Assembly: GCF_003268395.1 (NCBI RefSeq)
Contig: NZ_LQXQ01000016.1
Location: forward strand, 21,489-85,488
Length of the DNA stretch: 64,000 bases
Reading direction: 5' to 3'
Source of the DNA: Acinetobacter sp. CFCC 10889
GTDB lineage: Bacteria > Pseudomonadota > Gammaproteobacteria > Pseudomonadales > Moraxellaceae
How positions within the stretch are numbered: the stretch's first letter is position 1; the number at the start of each line of letters is the position of its first letter. This document shows positions 53,280-62,636 of the stretch, one piece after another. The notes beneath the pieces are model-generated. The model was not told where the DNA came from. It was given only the letters and a program-made list of their open reading frames with translations, and ran no database searches. Position numbers and translations under genes: made by a program.

Positions 53280-53834
53280 TTAGATCACACCACAAGCAAT
53301 ACGATCACCCCCACCGCCCAAAGGCTTAGGATGGTCAGAATAATTATCACCACCTGCATGAACCATAATGGCACGACCTTGAATATCTGCCAGTTTTAAA
53401 CGTGGTGCATAGACAGTTGTTTTAGCATGACCTTCAGTGTCAACGTTGAGTACGGGTAAATCACCTAAGTGTCCATCATTAGGTGTACCATGTTCCGCAA
53501 CTTGTGTGGGATTGAAATGACTTCCTGCTGCAAGTGCAGCACCCATTTTCCCATCTTTTTCAGCAGGTTCGCATGAGCCTTTTTCATGGATATGGAAACC
53601 ATGAAAACCCGAAGGCAGTTGGGTTAAGTCTGTTGAAATTTTTAAGCCTTGTGTACTGTCTTCTAAGAGAATCGTCCCAATTTTTTCACCAATGCCTGTT
53701 GCACTGACTGTATGTACATCGACAGATTGATGTGCTGCATTTTTGGATGTTGTTGTGGTTGTCGTACAGGCAACAGTTGTGAATCCAACCAATACAGACA
53801 AAGCTGCAAATTTAAACTTTTTAGCAAATGGCAT
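53280..53834 (-). CDS. sodC: Cu/Zn superoxide dismutase, lipoprotein form
   Basis: Converts superoxide to peroxide in the periplasm. The 184-residue precursor has a lipobox (GFTTVAC) and then a run of Thr (CTTTTTTSK), so it is probably lipid-anchored. The metal ligands are all present: GFHIHEKGSC (two Cu His), SHFNP, HGTPNDGHLGD (bridging His, Zn His and Asp) and VHAGGDNYSD. The disulphide Cys pair lies in KGSCEP and RIACGVI, and the electrostatic loop is in KPLGGGGDR. It is a single gene. Confidence 0.95.
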   Translation of the reverse strand: MPFAKKFKFAALSVLVGFTTVACTTTTTTSKNAAHQSVDVHTVSATGIGEKIGTILLEDSTQGLKISTDLTQLPSGFHGFHIHEKGSCEPAEKDGKMGAALAAGSHFNPTQVAEHGTPNDGHLGDLPVLNVDTEGHAKTTVYAPRLKLADIQGRAIMVHAGGDNYSDHPKPLGGGGDRIACGVI

Positions 53835-53941
53835 GCTTAAGCATCCTATGTTCTATTGTGTATTCATCTATTCAAACAAACTCAACACTATGGCTCAGTG
53901 TTAAATAAGTATTTGAATGTAAAAATTTATTAAAAAATAAA

Positions 53942-55060
53942 TTATTTGGGTGCTTTGAAATCATTGTCCTCAATATCATAAGCCATGGTTGCATCAGGTA
54001 GCTGTTGTGCTTCGCTAGTTTCATGTAACCATTCGCGCCAAATCGCCAATAAAATCGCCAAAATTACAGGGCCGATAAATAAACCGACTAAACCAAAACT
54101 CGCCAAACCTCCTAAAACTCCAAACATGATGAGTAAAAAAGGAATTTTGGTTGCACCTGAGATCACTAAAGGACGGATGACATTATCTGCTGTGCTGACA
54201 ATACAAACACCCCAAGCCATCACGCCAATGGCTTCAATCGTCATGCCTTTAGAGAACAACCAAAGTGATACAGCGCCATAAGCCAATGGCGGTCCAAAAG
54301 GAATGAGTGCCATCAAAAATGTGACAATGGTCAACACCATTGGATTTGGAGCGCCTGCCACAAAGTAGCTGATACCTGCAAGTAAGGATTGAGCAACAGC
54401 AGTCAAACCTACCCCATAAACAACTGCACGTGTCGTTTCAGAAATGGTGTCTATATAGTGATGGATACGTGGGCCAATGATTTTTTGTAGCGCTTGGCTG
54501 ACTTGACTGACGATGGTTTGCCCATCACGATAAAAAAAGAACAATGACATAATGGCAAAACACAGTTTTACCAGATTTTTCGAAATTTCACTGAGCACAA
54601 ATTTGCCGTAATTTAGATGTCCCTGAATCCAAACACCAATATTTTGAGAAATACTGCTTGGGTTTTCATTGATATCATGCACAATGCGAGAAATTTCTTT
54701 GCCTATAATTGGCAGTTGACGCAAAAAGTCAGGTGCATTCAGTTGACCCGAAGACAATTGTCGCTGAATATCAAAATATAAATTCCGCCCTTCATGTTGC
54801 AACATGAAAACACCAAAAATCAAAGGGATACCTATTACCAAAACCACAATGGTAATCATGATGGTAGCGCTTAGACTTGGACGATTTTCACCACACATAC
54901 GCAAAATACGTTTATACAACGGCCATGTCATATAGGCGATAATACATGCCCAAAGCACAGGAACAATAAAGTATTTGAGAATATCAAATCCTAAAAAAAT
55001 CAGGATAAATAATAAGCCAAATAAAAGTACACGCTGCAAAGTGGAAGTGAAATCGGACAC
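53942..55060 (-). CDS. AI-2E family transporter (PerM/YdiK-like)
   Basis: A 372-residue membrane protein with about seven or eight hydrophobic segments. LLFILIFLGFDILKYFIVPVLWACIIAYMTWPLY at the N-terminus (quoted in part), FLMALIPFGPPLAYG in the middle, and LLIMFGVLGGLASFGLVGLFIGPVILA near the end are diagnostic of the AI-2E exporter family (PF01594). E. coli members include YdiK, PerM and TqsA; substrates vary and include ions and autoinducer 2. Substrate here is not assigned. It is separated from sodC by 107 bases and from the ParA-like gene by 116. Confidence 0.9.
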   Translation of the reverse strand: MSDFTSTLQRVLLFGLLFILIFLGFDILKYFIVPVLWACIIAYMTWPLYKRILRMCGENRPSLSATIMITIVVLVIGIPLIFGVFMLQHEGRNLYFDIQRQLSSGQLNAPDFLRQLPIIGKEISRIVHDINENPSSISQNIGVWIQGHLNYGKFVLSEISKNLVKLCFAIMSLFFFYRDGQTIVSQVSQALQKIIGPRIHHYIDTISETTRAVVYGVGLTAVAQSLLAGISYFVAGAPNPMVLTIVTFLMALIPFGPPLAYGAVSLWLFSKGMTIEAIGVMAWGVCIVSTADNVIRPLVISGATKIPFLLIMFGVLGGLASFGLVGLFIGPVILAILLAIWREWLHETSEAQQLPDATMAYDIEDNDFKAPK

Positions 55061-55176
55061 GAATTTCTCGAAATTAATTAATTATCGTATAGTTCATATT
55101 AACTGAAAAATAGGTTCAGGCAATGTTAAATGCATCACCTGAAATATTATTTTTTAAATTTTTGAGGCGCTGTTAC

Positions 55177-55821
55177 TTAAAACCAATCACTCGGATCATC
55201 AATTAAAGCATCCAAAAGTGGTTGCCATTGCATTTGAAATTGTACAAAATTTTTCTGATGTTTATCGAAAATAGATAAGCCTTGCATTGCCAATTGACCA
55301 TAAGCACTGCGTTCAGAAATCCATGCCAAAGGCTGCTGTTCGATTTTTTCAAAGAATTGCTGAATGTCTTTAGCGCTTGCACTGTTAGGTTTAACACGAT
55401 TGGCAACCAATAGAATATCAACTTTGCCTTTACGAATACGTTTAATTTCTTGAATATGCTTTAAAAAACGCTTAGTACTGTCAATGTCGAAAAAAGAAGG
55501 TTGTAAGGGGGTAACAATTGCATGACATTCACTGATCAGTTGCTCAGCATGTGAACCTGTCAGTGCCCCTGGCGCATCAATAATGAGATATTGTAAATTT
55601 TTGGGTGCATCGCCAATCGACTTTTCATGACGCCAATCTAAACTTTGAATTTCATTGGCATCACTCGGTCGCTGTTTTAACCATTGCAAGGCAGATTTTT
55701 GATTATCAGCATCCGCCAGTGCCACACTATAGCCTTTTTGTGCAAGCGCAGATGCGAGGGTAATCGCAGTAATGGTTTTTCCGCAGCCACCTTTTTGATT
55801 TGCAATGAGAATTGTTTTCAT
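55177..55821 (-). CDS. ParA-family ATPase
   Basis: A 214-residue deviant-Walker ATPase. The Walker A motif KGGCGKT (residues 10-16) in NQKGGCGKTITAITLAS carries the signature Lys early in the loop, then ALADADNQKSA and LIIDAPGAL (Walker B). No ParB partner lies next to it, and it is short like orphan ParA proteins (MinD/ParA/CobQ-like). The role could be positioning of some cellular cargo. The start is uncertain: ATG 55821 gives MKTILIAN, but TTG 55842 has AGGACGGG upstream and would add seven residues. It is divergent from the resolvase-like gene. Confidence 0.88.
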   Translation of the reverse strand: MKTILIANQKGGCGKTITAITLASALAQKGYSVALADADNQKSALQWLKQRPSDANEIQSLDWRHEKSIGDAPKNLQYLIIDAPGALTGSHAEQLISECHAIVTPLQPSFFDIDSTKRFLKHIQEIKRIRKGKVDILLVANRVKPNSASAKDIQQFFEKIEQQPLAWISERSAYGQLAMQGLSIFDKHQKNFVQFQMQWQPLLDALIDDPSDWF

Positions 55822-55986
55822 AGTTTTTAACTGATTCGCCAAGCCCGTCCTATAGCTAGCTTAGCATTATTTTTCAAGCTGTAGGTTACAGATGACAAAA
55901 GTCTTAGAGTTGTTTACATTGAAAATTATTTTATAAAACCTAAGCTTAATTTTAAGCCCAATTTAGCAAAAGAATAGGAAGCAATT

Positions 55987-56454
55987 ATGTCACTGTGGAT
56001 GGCAATGCTGATCGGCGCATGTATAGGCATTGTTTTAACAACCTTGGTGCTGTCCAATACACGAAATGGCAAAATCAAAGCAGAATATGAGCGTTATATT
56101 GTTGAGTTAGAACTTGAACATCAGCAAGTTTTGGCAGAGGCAAAAAAGCGTAGTGTAAATACCAGTCGTGCCGTTTTAAAAGGAAAAATGGCAGAGCAGC
56201 TTGCACCGATTATGCCCGAATTTCAGTATTTACCGAGTGATGCTAAGTTTTTGGGTGATCCAATTGATTATGTTGTTTTTGATGGTTATAGCGCATTCCG
56301 TGATGATGAAGGCGCAGCTGAAGATATTGAAATTGTATTGATCGACATAAAAAGTGGAGGCGCTCGTTTGACCAAAGGGCAACAAGCCATTGCCCAAGCC
56401 ATCCGTGAGGGTCGGGTGCGTTTTGAAACCATTCGCATTGATTTTGATGATTAG
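55987..56454 (+). CDS. Holliday-junction-resolvase-related endonuclease-like membrane protein
   Basis: A 155-residue protein with an N-terminal transmembrane helix (MAMLIGACIGIVLTTLVL), a coiled-coil stretch (residues 28-70), and then the PF10107-type fold related to archaeal Holliday junction resolvases: FLGDPIDYVVFDGY, DIEIVLIDIKSGG with the D-x-K core, and RLTKGQQAIAQAI. The membrane helix makes a cytoplasmic face likely for the nuclease-like part. Cellular role is unknown. AGGAAG precedes ATG 55987. Confidence 0.85.
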   Translation: MSLWMAMLIGACIGIVLTTLVLSNTRNGKIKAEYERYIVELELEHQQVLAEAKKRSVNTSRAVLKGKMAEQLAPIMPEFQYLPSDAKFLGDPIDYVVFDGYSAFRDDEGAAEDIEIVLIDIKSGGARLTKGQQAIAQAIREGRVRFETIRIDFDD

Positions 56455-56469
56455 ATATATAGAATTTTT

Positions 56470-57090
56470 CTAGGCTTTTTGTACTCGTGCAAGCAACATT
56501 CGGCGTCCTATTTTAGGTAGGTCATCGGCATCAAAATAATATTTTTCGACAAATTTAAAATTTGCATTTGATAAATACAGTTCAATATTACGGTTTAAAT
56601 GGCAACCATCAGCAATGACTTTTTGTACTGGGGTCAAGATATCTTGTAGTTTTCTCAGGGTGGCATTGTCATGATATTGCACATGTTCAACCAAATGCAG
56701 TGTACCTTTAGGTTTTAACACCCGATGAATTTCCGCTAAAGCTTGTTCTAAATTGGCAATGCTACACATTGTCCATGTACTGACAATATTATCTAAGGAA
56801 TTGTCAGCAAAAGGTAATTTTTCTGCACTGGCTTGAATGTGTTTTACATGAAAAGGGGTATTTAAAACATTCTTTTGTGCCAAGTGGTACAGATCAGCAT
56901 TGGGTTCTAAGGCGATCAGTTCTTCTACCTGATAAAAAGGTAAGTTTAAACCTGTTCCGAAACCGATTTCTAAGGCAGTGCCATGCACTTTTCTTAATAA
57001 TTCTGCACGAGCATCCATCATACTTGCGGTTTGCATGATTTGATTGAGCAAATGTGGGAAAATACGTTGTTGGTAAAATTTATAAATCAT
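56470..57090 (-). CDS. Class I SAM-dependent methyltransferase (UbiE-like)
   Basis: A 206-residue methyltransferase. SAM-binding motif I is ALEIGFGTGLNLPFY, motif II is around ALEPNADL, a later motif is ASAEKLPFADNSLDNIVSTW, and ALAEIHRVLKPKGTLHLVEH follows. This arrangement matches the UbiE/PmtA-like methyltransferases acting on lipids or small molecules. The substrate is unassigned. ATG 57090 (second Met) is the preferred start. It is convergent with the resolvase-like gene. Confidence 0.87.
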   Translation of the reverse strand: MIYKFYQQRIFPHLLNQIMQTASMMDARAELLRKVHGTALEIGFGTGLNLPFYQVEELIALEPNADLYHLAQKNVLNTPFHVKHIQASAEKLPFADNSLDNIVSTWTMCSIANLEQALAEIHRVLKPKGTLHLVEHVQYHDNATLRKLQDILTPVQKVIADGCHLNRNIELYLSNANFKFVEKYYFDADDLPKIGRRMLLARVQKA

Positions 57091-57257
57091 CATTATTCAC
57101 ATTTTTTCTTTATTCAGATCTGAGTTTAACCAAAATTATGGCATGAAGCGAAGACAAAAAAGCCACCAATTTTCTATATTTTGTTACTTAAACTCGATTT
57201 TATTTTAATATTCATCCGTGATACTGGATAAGTACTTTAAAAATAGGGATGTTAGCG

Positions 57258-57824
57258 GTGGAAATAAAACGAACTTTATTCTGTGCTGTCGCACTGGCAT
57301 TCTGTGCATTTCAAGTCAATGCTTCAAAGTCAGTTGAATATAATATCGCCAATGGTTTAGCCCCATTGATGAAAGACCAAAAAATTTCGGTACTTGAGCC
57401 TTTTCATGGTGAGTTTCGGATTTTGGGTTCAAAAGAATATAGCGATGATGAACAAGCAAAATTTTCACCCATTGATTATGCTGTGACACGTGGCATTTTC
57501 ACTGAGCCTGAAATTGCACGACAAATCTCGATCAATCAATATGATCGTTTTTTAAATTGGAAAATGGCACGTCCACCTGTACCAGCTAAATTGGCAACAC
57601 AAATGGTGAGCAATATGCATATCATTCCTGCCAACCCTCAAATTGCCCAAGAAATCAAAAAGGTCAAGCGTGGTGACTTGGTGCGGTTAACAGGAGATTT
57701 GGTACAAGTCAATGATAAAGATTTGGTTTGGAAATCCGCACTTGACTGGAATGGTGTGGGTGATGGGGCGTGTAAATTGATTCGGGTAGATTCGATTCAA
57801 TGGGTAGAGAAGCAAAATATTTAA
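57258..57824 (+). CDS. Secreted protein of unknown function
   Basis: A 188-residue protein with a signal peptide (KRTLFCAVALAFCAFQVNAS, cut near the final Ala). The mature part contains KFSPIDYAVTRGIF, QYDRFLNWKMARPPVPA, NMHIIPANPQIAQEIKKVKRGDLVRLTGDLV (in part) and LDWNGVGDGACKLIRVDSI. It looks like a soluble periplasmic domain; the last part is OB-like in character, but no family was firmly recognised. GTG 57258 fits better with AGGGAT upstream; ATG 57249 would put the ribosome site too close. It is a single gene. Confidence 0.72.
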   Translation: MEIKRTLFCAVALAFCAFQVNASKSVEYNIANGLAPLMKDQKISVLEPFHGEFRILGSKEYSDDEQAKFSPIDYAVTRGIFTEPEIARQISINQYDRFLNWKMARPPVPAKLATQMVSNMHIIPANPQIAQEIKKVKRGDLVRLTGDLVQVNDKDLVWKSALDWNGVGDGACKLIRVDSIQWVEKQNI

Positions 57825-57924
57825 CAGTCGTTTTTATATTGTGAATGTTTGAGTCACACTTTTAAAAGTGTTAAGGTTTCTGTGTTTATAAAATAATCGT
57901 GTTGTATAAAAAGAGTTAATTTAA

Positions 57925-58332
57925 ATGAAAGGCTTTTGCGTTGTTGCGACTTTACTGACGGGGATGGTTTTAGGCGGTTGTCAAAGTAGTAGTCCTACTG
58001 TAGATGGAAAAACTCATCAATATTCACTGAAGCAACATTGTCCAACTTTAATGGAAATGAATGTAGGTGAAGTGGTGGTCTTTACTGCACCTGAAAATCC
58101 AAGTACGGGTTATCAATGGAAACTTTTACAACCTGTTAAGAATTTTAAAATAGAAGAAACTTATCTGCAAAATGAAGCTGAAGAAGGCAGTGTAGGTGTG
58201 GGTGGAACAAAGGTTTTTCGTTTTACTGCATTACAAGCAGGGCATGAGTATATTGAATTAGTGCATGTGCGTTCTTGGGAATCAACCAAACAGCCTGATC
58301 AACAGTGGCAATGTCGTATTCGAATTTCTTAA
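57925..58332 (+). CDS. Chagasin-like (I42) cysteine-protease inhibitor lipoprotein
   Basis: A 135-residue lipoprotein with lipobox LGGC (signal MKGFCVVATLLTGMVLGGC). The mature part has the three chagasin-family loops: ENPSTGYQWKL, GVGGTKVFRFTA and HVRSWEST. These loops insert into papain-like cysteine proteases. It is probably outer-membrane anchored and may act against host or neighbour proteases, or regulate an own protease. Spacing from the upstream gene (about 100 bases) suggests its own promoter. Confidence 0.87.
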   Translation: MKGFCVVATLLTGMVLGGCQSSSPTVDGKTHQYSLKQHCPTLMEMNVGEVVVFTAPENPSTGYQWKLLQPVKNFKIEETYLQNEAEEGSVGVGGTKVFRFTALQAGHEYIELVHVRSWESTKQPDQQWQCRIRIS

Positions 58333-58399
58333 AGCTAAAATATATGCGTTAAGATTGGATTTCATAATGAAATCCAATCATCTATAAAACGAGTCTCAC

Positions 58400-58951
58400 T
58401 TATTTTGTTGTCTTCGTCTTCCAGTTGTCCAATTGTGCTTCTGCACTCAGTAAATCACTCATACCACGTACCGATTCAGCAGGATTATTGTCTTGATCCT
58501 TTGTATCAGTTTTACTGTCAAAACTTTTGGCTTGATTTTCCCAATATTGATAGAGCAAACCTTGAATATAGCGCCCTTGTTCAGTTTTTAAATCCAGCTC
58601 TTTCAACATATTGAGTGCAGATTGGATACTGTCACGTTTACGCTGTTGGTCGATTTCCTCTGTTAATGTACCTGCTTGATCCATTTTTTCTAAATCTGCT
58701 TCAAGCGCTTCATTCATGGCATCAAATTTTTCTTGATATTCATCAAGTAAAGTAATGTCGGCAGCATCTTGTGGCGTACTTGCAAAGTTTTGAATCGGTT
58801 TGGTCTTTAGTTCTTTCATGACGGCTTCGGAACTTTGCTTGCTCTGATCTGTTGATTGATTTTCATTTTTATCATTTTGTGAAGAACATGCACTGAGCAA
58901 GACAACACTACTGATCACAGTTGCATAAGCCAAAGATTGGAATAGACGCAT
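58400..58951 (-). CDS. Putative lipoprotein of unknown function
   Basis: A 183-residue protein with lipobox LSAC in MRLFQSLAYATVISSVVLLSACSS (in part). The mature part is helical and highly charged, starting with a Gln/Asn/Ser-rich linker, then DEYQEKFDAMNEALEADLEKMDQ and ALNMLKELDLKTEQGRYIQG in coiled-coil-like form. Not recognised. It lies 22 bases from the methyltransferase gene on the same strand, so the two may be co-transcribed. Confidence 0.72.
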   Translation of the reverse strand: MRLFQSLAYATVISSVVLLSACSSQNDKNENQSTDQSKQSSEAVMKELKTKPIQNFASTPQDAADITLLDEYQEKFDAMNEALEADLEKMDQAGTLTEEIDQQRKRDSIQSALNMLKELDLKTEQGRYIQGLLYQYWENQAKSFDSKTDTKDQDNNPAESVRGMSDLLSAEAQLDNWKTKTTK

Positions 58952-58973
58952 GAAGATAAAGCTCCTTCAGATT

Positions 58974-59753
58974 TTATGGTTTTAATTTTTTGAAGTGGTA
59001 AGCATAGGTGACATAAGGAAAATCAATAATATCATGTGCAAGCTTACCTGTGTGTTCAAATACGATGTGCTCAAATTGTTGCTTTAATTCTTGCTGCTGT
59101 GTGGGAGGCAGTGCGGCAATAAAGCTTGTAGACAATAACCGTTTACTTACTACATTTTCAACTGTTCCTGTTTGTATTTGTGCAAAGAATTGTAGGCTAA
59201 CAAATTCAAATAAAAACTGATGATTAAAAACCTGTTTCCATTGTTCATTGTGGTAGCGAGGGGTGTCACCTTCAAAGGTTGCGATCAAATCTGCCAATGC
59301 TTTGACCCATACAACATTTTCATCTCGCTGATTCCATACCAAACCTAAATGTCCTTCGGGTTTTAAAATATGGTGAATTTCATTTAACGTCTCGATATTG
59401 GCAAACCAATGAAAAGCTTGTGCACATAAAACTGCATCCACGCTTTGTGATGGCAAGTCGATTTGATCACTTTTATTTTGTAAGGTTTTGACCTCAGGAT
59501 GTTGTTTTTGCAACTGTTCTAGCATTTCTGCCACTGGTTCAACTGCAATAATATCGGTGCTTACTTGCTTTAAATAAGGTAAAAATTTACCTGTGCCTGC
59601 ACCTAAGTCTACGGCTGTGGCATTGCTTTGTAATTTCAGCTCATCAATTAGCCAATTAACAATTTCAGATGGATAATTTGGACGAACTTGTTGATATAGT
59701 TCAGCAGCAGAGCTGAAGCCTTTCTGTGCAGCAGGATGTAGAGAATGTGTCAT
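58974..59753 (-). CDS. Class I SAM-dependent methyltransferase
   Basis: A 259-residue methyltransferase of the Methyltransf_11 type: YQQVRPNYPSEIVNWL near the start, motif I AVDLGAGTGKFLPYL, VEPVAEMLEQL, and ALCAQAFHWFANIE-like (VLCAQAFHWF) with HHILKPEGHLGLVWNQRD. This pattern (AQAFHWF, LVWNxRD) is typical of a common small-molecule methyltransferase family with unknown substrate. The lipoprotein gene follows in the same direction. Confidence 0.88.
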   Translation of the reverse strand: MTHSLHPAAQKGFSSAAELYQQVRPNYPSEIVNWLIDELKLQSNATAVDLGAGTGKFLPYLKQVSTDIIAVEPVAEMLEQLQKQHPEVKTLQNKSDQIDLPSQSVDAVLCAQAFHWFANIETLNEIHHILKPEGHLGLVWNQRDENVVWVKALADLIATFEGDTPRYHNEQWKQVFNHQFLFEFVSLQFFAQIQTGTVENVVSKRLLSTSFIAALPPTQQQELKQQFEHIVFEHTGKLAHDIIDFPYVTYAYHFKKLKP

Positions 59754-59873
59754 ATTTTGCGCTTTTTTATCTGTGTAGACACGATAAAATATGACACTTG
59801 ATGCGATGAATAGGCAAGTTATCTATTTATTTAATTTTAACGAAAGATAAGAGAGCCGTTTCTCGGTATTGCA

Positions 59874-61136
59874 ATGGACAAGCACATCATTTTTGAAGAC
59901 GATCATATTCGCGCGATTTATTTACAAGGTACAACTGACACCTTAGTGCTGTCATTTGGTGATTTGATTACCCGTGCCAAAGGCTTGTCTATTAATGCTG
60001 AAAAATCATTGATGAAATATGACTATAGCGTGGTTGGCATCATGCCAAAACAAAAGTCATGGTTTCCTGCATCAAGCATGTTGGCGTTGCTTGAACACTT
60101 ACAACCGATTTTAAAACAATTTCAAAAAATTGTCGGTTATGGTGGTTCAATGGGTGGCTATGCTGCAATTAAATATTCAAAACCTCTACAGATGACTCGT
60201 GTCGTCGCGATGGTGCCACAGTATTCGATTGATCCAACAGAAGTGGAAGACAAGCGTTATACTGATTTTTATGATGCAACTTTAAATGCTGATATGCGCA
60301 TTCAAACACAAGATATTGTGGAAGATTGTGAATATATCATTGTATATGATCCGTATTTTGAAAATGACAAAGAACATTATTTAAAAATTAAACCGTTGAT
60401 TCCGCAGCTACACACTTTGCATTTGCCATACACAGGGCATGATGCGATTGCAGTGTTGGCAAACTCAGCGTTATTGCATGATTTTATTGAACATCCTTAT
60501 GATCAGACTTATTTTTATAAGCAAATTCGAGATGTGAAAAAGAACAGCAAATTTTACTATCGCAGTGTCATCGCACATTTGTTAGGGACACATAACGAGG
60601 CTTTAGGGAAAATTTTAAAAGGTATTGATTTACAACTCGACAGTACCTTTTTTGATGCCAATTTAAAGCAAACGATTACTCGCATTTTATTGACCAATAA
60701 ACGTGTCGATGAACAAGATTTACAAAAATTGGGCATTCAGGTCAATTTAGCCTTTGAAGAAAAAACCCAGTTACAAGACTGCTTTGGCAATATCATTGTG
60801 TTTAATGTTATTACCCAAAAGCTTGAAAGTTATAATCAGCAAGTTATTGATGTAAATGGAAAATATATTATCCCACTGAATGTTGAACACAGCGGTTTGG
60901 TTGAAATCGAAGTGAAAAAACAGACCTATCTGATCTGTATGAATGACCGCCGTGTGACCAAATTGTTCAAACGTGATGATGCTTTGTCGATGGATATGAA
61001 TCCGATTGTCATTAAAAAATGTACAGATTTTTATGTGCTGAGCTATAAAAATTTATATATGCGTTGTGACGAATTGGGTAATTGCTATTTTGATGCTGAA
61101 AGTGTGCAAGAGACTGAAAAGTTTAGCATCGTTTAA
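59874..61136 (+). CDS. Alpha/beta-hydrolase-like protein of unknown function
   Basis: A 420-residue protein. The N-terminal 220 residues look like an alpha/beta-hydrolase fold: the sequence GYGGSMGGYAAIKYS (around residue 88-102) is a nucleophile-elbow motif G-x-S-x-G, followed by VVAMVPQYSIDP, IIVYDPYFENDKEHY and the late His in LPYTGHDAIAVL. The C-terminal 200 residues are of unknown fold. No signal peptide is present. Relatives seem to be mostly found in Acinetobacter and allied genera. The stop overlaps the convergent neighbour's stop by four bases. Confidence 0.72.
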   Translation: MDKHIIFEDDHIRAIYLQGTTDTLVLSFGDLITRAKGLSINAEKSLMKYDYSVVGIMPKQKSWFPASSMLALLEHLQPILKQFQKIVGYGGSMGGYAAIKYSKPLQMTRVVAMVPQYSIDPTEVEDKRYTDFYDATLNADMRIQTQDIVEDCEYIIVYDPYFENDKEHYLKIKPLIPQLHTLHLPYTGHDAIAVLANSALLHDFIEHPYDQTYFYKQIRDVKKNSKFYYRSVIAHLLGTHNEALGKILKGIDLQLDSTFFDANLKQTITRILLTNKRVDEQDLQKLGIQVNLAFEEKTQLQDCFGNIIVFNVITQKLESYNQQVIDVNGKYIIPLNVEHSGLVEIEVKKQTYLICMNDRRVTKLFKRDDALSMDMNPIVIKKCTDFYVLSYKNLYMRCDELGNCYFDAESVQETEKFSIV

Positions 61137-61564
61137 ACACATTTTTTCAACTCAGTCCGTGAAAATAGGCTGAGATATTCCCGAAAATCAGAGAGGGTTG
61201 CAGCGGCTTTCGGGTTTAATTCAATGCGTTCTTGTTGGGTACTAAACTTGCCTTGATTCTCTGATAAATTAGTTAAGCCCCCATCAGAGTAGTGATATTC
61301 ATAACGTGCGGCATACAGTAAGCTTTGCTGTTTAAAAATATAATTTTCTTTCACTCTGCCCAGTTCACCAAAAAATATTGCTTCAATTTTGCAACCTTGC
61401 TTTCCTTTAGCAAGTCGAAAAGTATTTCCCTCTGTTGTTTCATATTGTTCAACATTTTCGATGGACTGTAAGGTCGTGTCGGCATGTGTAAATAGACTAC
61501 ACAGAGACAATGAAAGTAGAGACAAACGAAGATTGCGTGATGAGAAATAGCGTAGTTGTGGCAT
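61133..61564 (-). CDS. Secreted protein of unknown function
   Basis: A 143-residue protein with a signal peptide (LRLSLLSLSLCSLFTHADT). The mature part has QGCKIEAIFFGELGRVKENYIF and RYEYHYSDGGLTNLS (in part) and ends LKKCV, with two Cys that may pair. Not recognised. ATG 61564 with AGGAAC six bases before is chosen; a longer open frame adds 22 unlikely residues. The tail overlaps the end of the hydrolase-like gene on the other strand. Confidence 0.7.
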   Translation of the reverse strand: MPQLRYFSSRNLRLSLLSLSLCSLFTHADTTLQSIENVEQYETTEGNTFRLAKGKQGCKIEAIFFGELGRVKENYIFKQQSLLYAARYEYHYSDGGLTNLSENQGKFSTQQERIELNPKAAATLSDFREYLSLFSRTELKKCV

Positions 61565-61862
61565 TTTATTGTTCCTATTTTTAGCATGTATAATATGTGA
61601 CAAAATTGGCGAAAATACAAATTGAGCCATCGTCAGCAGTAAAAACTTTCATGCAGAAAATACTGTGTTATATTGGATGTCATTCATGTAAAATTTTTAT
61701 TTTAATTTCAATAGATTTAATGTGATATATAAAGTAATTGCATTTAAAAATTGAAGTTAAAATCATTGAAAATAGATCGAATCAGTCAGGGAAAGACTTT
61801 TGAAATAACGTACAGTGATTGAGCGTGAGTACAATCACTGTGACATAAACCAAGGAAAAATA

Positions 61863-62567
61863 ATGATTAAGGCACAGGCAACTTCTGTACTGAAAAAAAT
61901 AAGAAAGAAAGCAGCACAGCCTAAGCAAGAACGCACCCAAAAACGTATGCAAATGGTGATCGAGAAAACTCAAGAGTTATTGCTTGCTGTAGGGATTGAA
62001 CAGATTTCGATTCCTGAAATTGCCAATGCAGCAGGGATTCCACGCACCAGTATTTATCAGTTTTTTCCAACCAAATACGATTTGCTCAGACATATTGCTT
62101 TGCTGCATCTAAATGTTTTAGTGACAAGGATCGGGCAAGCAGCAATCGTAGTACTGAGTGAAAATCCACAGTCTTCAATTGAAGAATATGGTAAAAAACT
62201 TTCTGCCAGTATGATCAGAACCACCGCAGATTTTTTTAATGAATCTGAAGTGGCGAGCTTGATTATTTTAAGTGGACCATTTACCCGTCAAGCTTATATG
62301 GAATATCAAGTTGAGTTGAAAAAGGTCAGCGCAGGTGTGCGAAAGGCATTGGAAATGATCCAAGTCGACAGTTATGTTCCACAACAACCTGATGCTTTGA
62401 CGATTCTTATGGAATTGGTTTTTACCTGTATGAAACATGGCTATTACACTGAAAATTATATTTCCGAAGCGATTATTCAAGAGGCGTATCGGATTGCGAT
62501 TAGTTACTTATTTTCCTTAAAAAATAATGATTTTGTGTTAGCAGTAGATCTACCCCCATCACATTAA
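61863..62567 (+). CDS. TetR/AcrR family transcriptional regulator
   Basis: A 234-residue regulator. A basic N-terminal arm (residues 1-35, Lys/Arg-rich) precedes the HTH: TQELLLAVGIEQISIPEIANAAGIPRTSIYQFFPTKYDLL (in part) is a clear TetR DNA-binding domain. The C-terminal domain is helical and should bind a ligand. AGGA precedes ATG 61863. It is 69 bases upstream of a D-2-hydroxyacid dehydrogenase gene in the same direction, which it may regulate. The ligand is unknown. Confidence 0.92.
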   Translation: MIKAQATSVLKKIRKKAAQPKQERTQKRMQMVIEKTQELLLAVGIEQISIPEIANAAGIPRTSIYQFFPTKYDLLRHIALLHLNVLVTRIGQAAIVVLSENPQSSIEEYGKKLSASMIRTTADFFNESEVASLIILSGPFTRQAYMEYQVELKKVSAGVRKALEMIQVDSYVPQQPDALTILMELVFTCMKHGYYTENYISEAIIQEAYRIAISYLFSLKNNDFVLAVDLPPSH

Positions 62568-62636
62568 AACGCAGTTTTTAAAAGAAAATTATGCTAACTT
62601 TTCATAGATTTTTGAATTGTGAGCGTAGGGAAAGCC

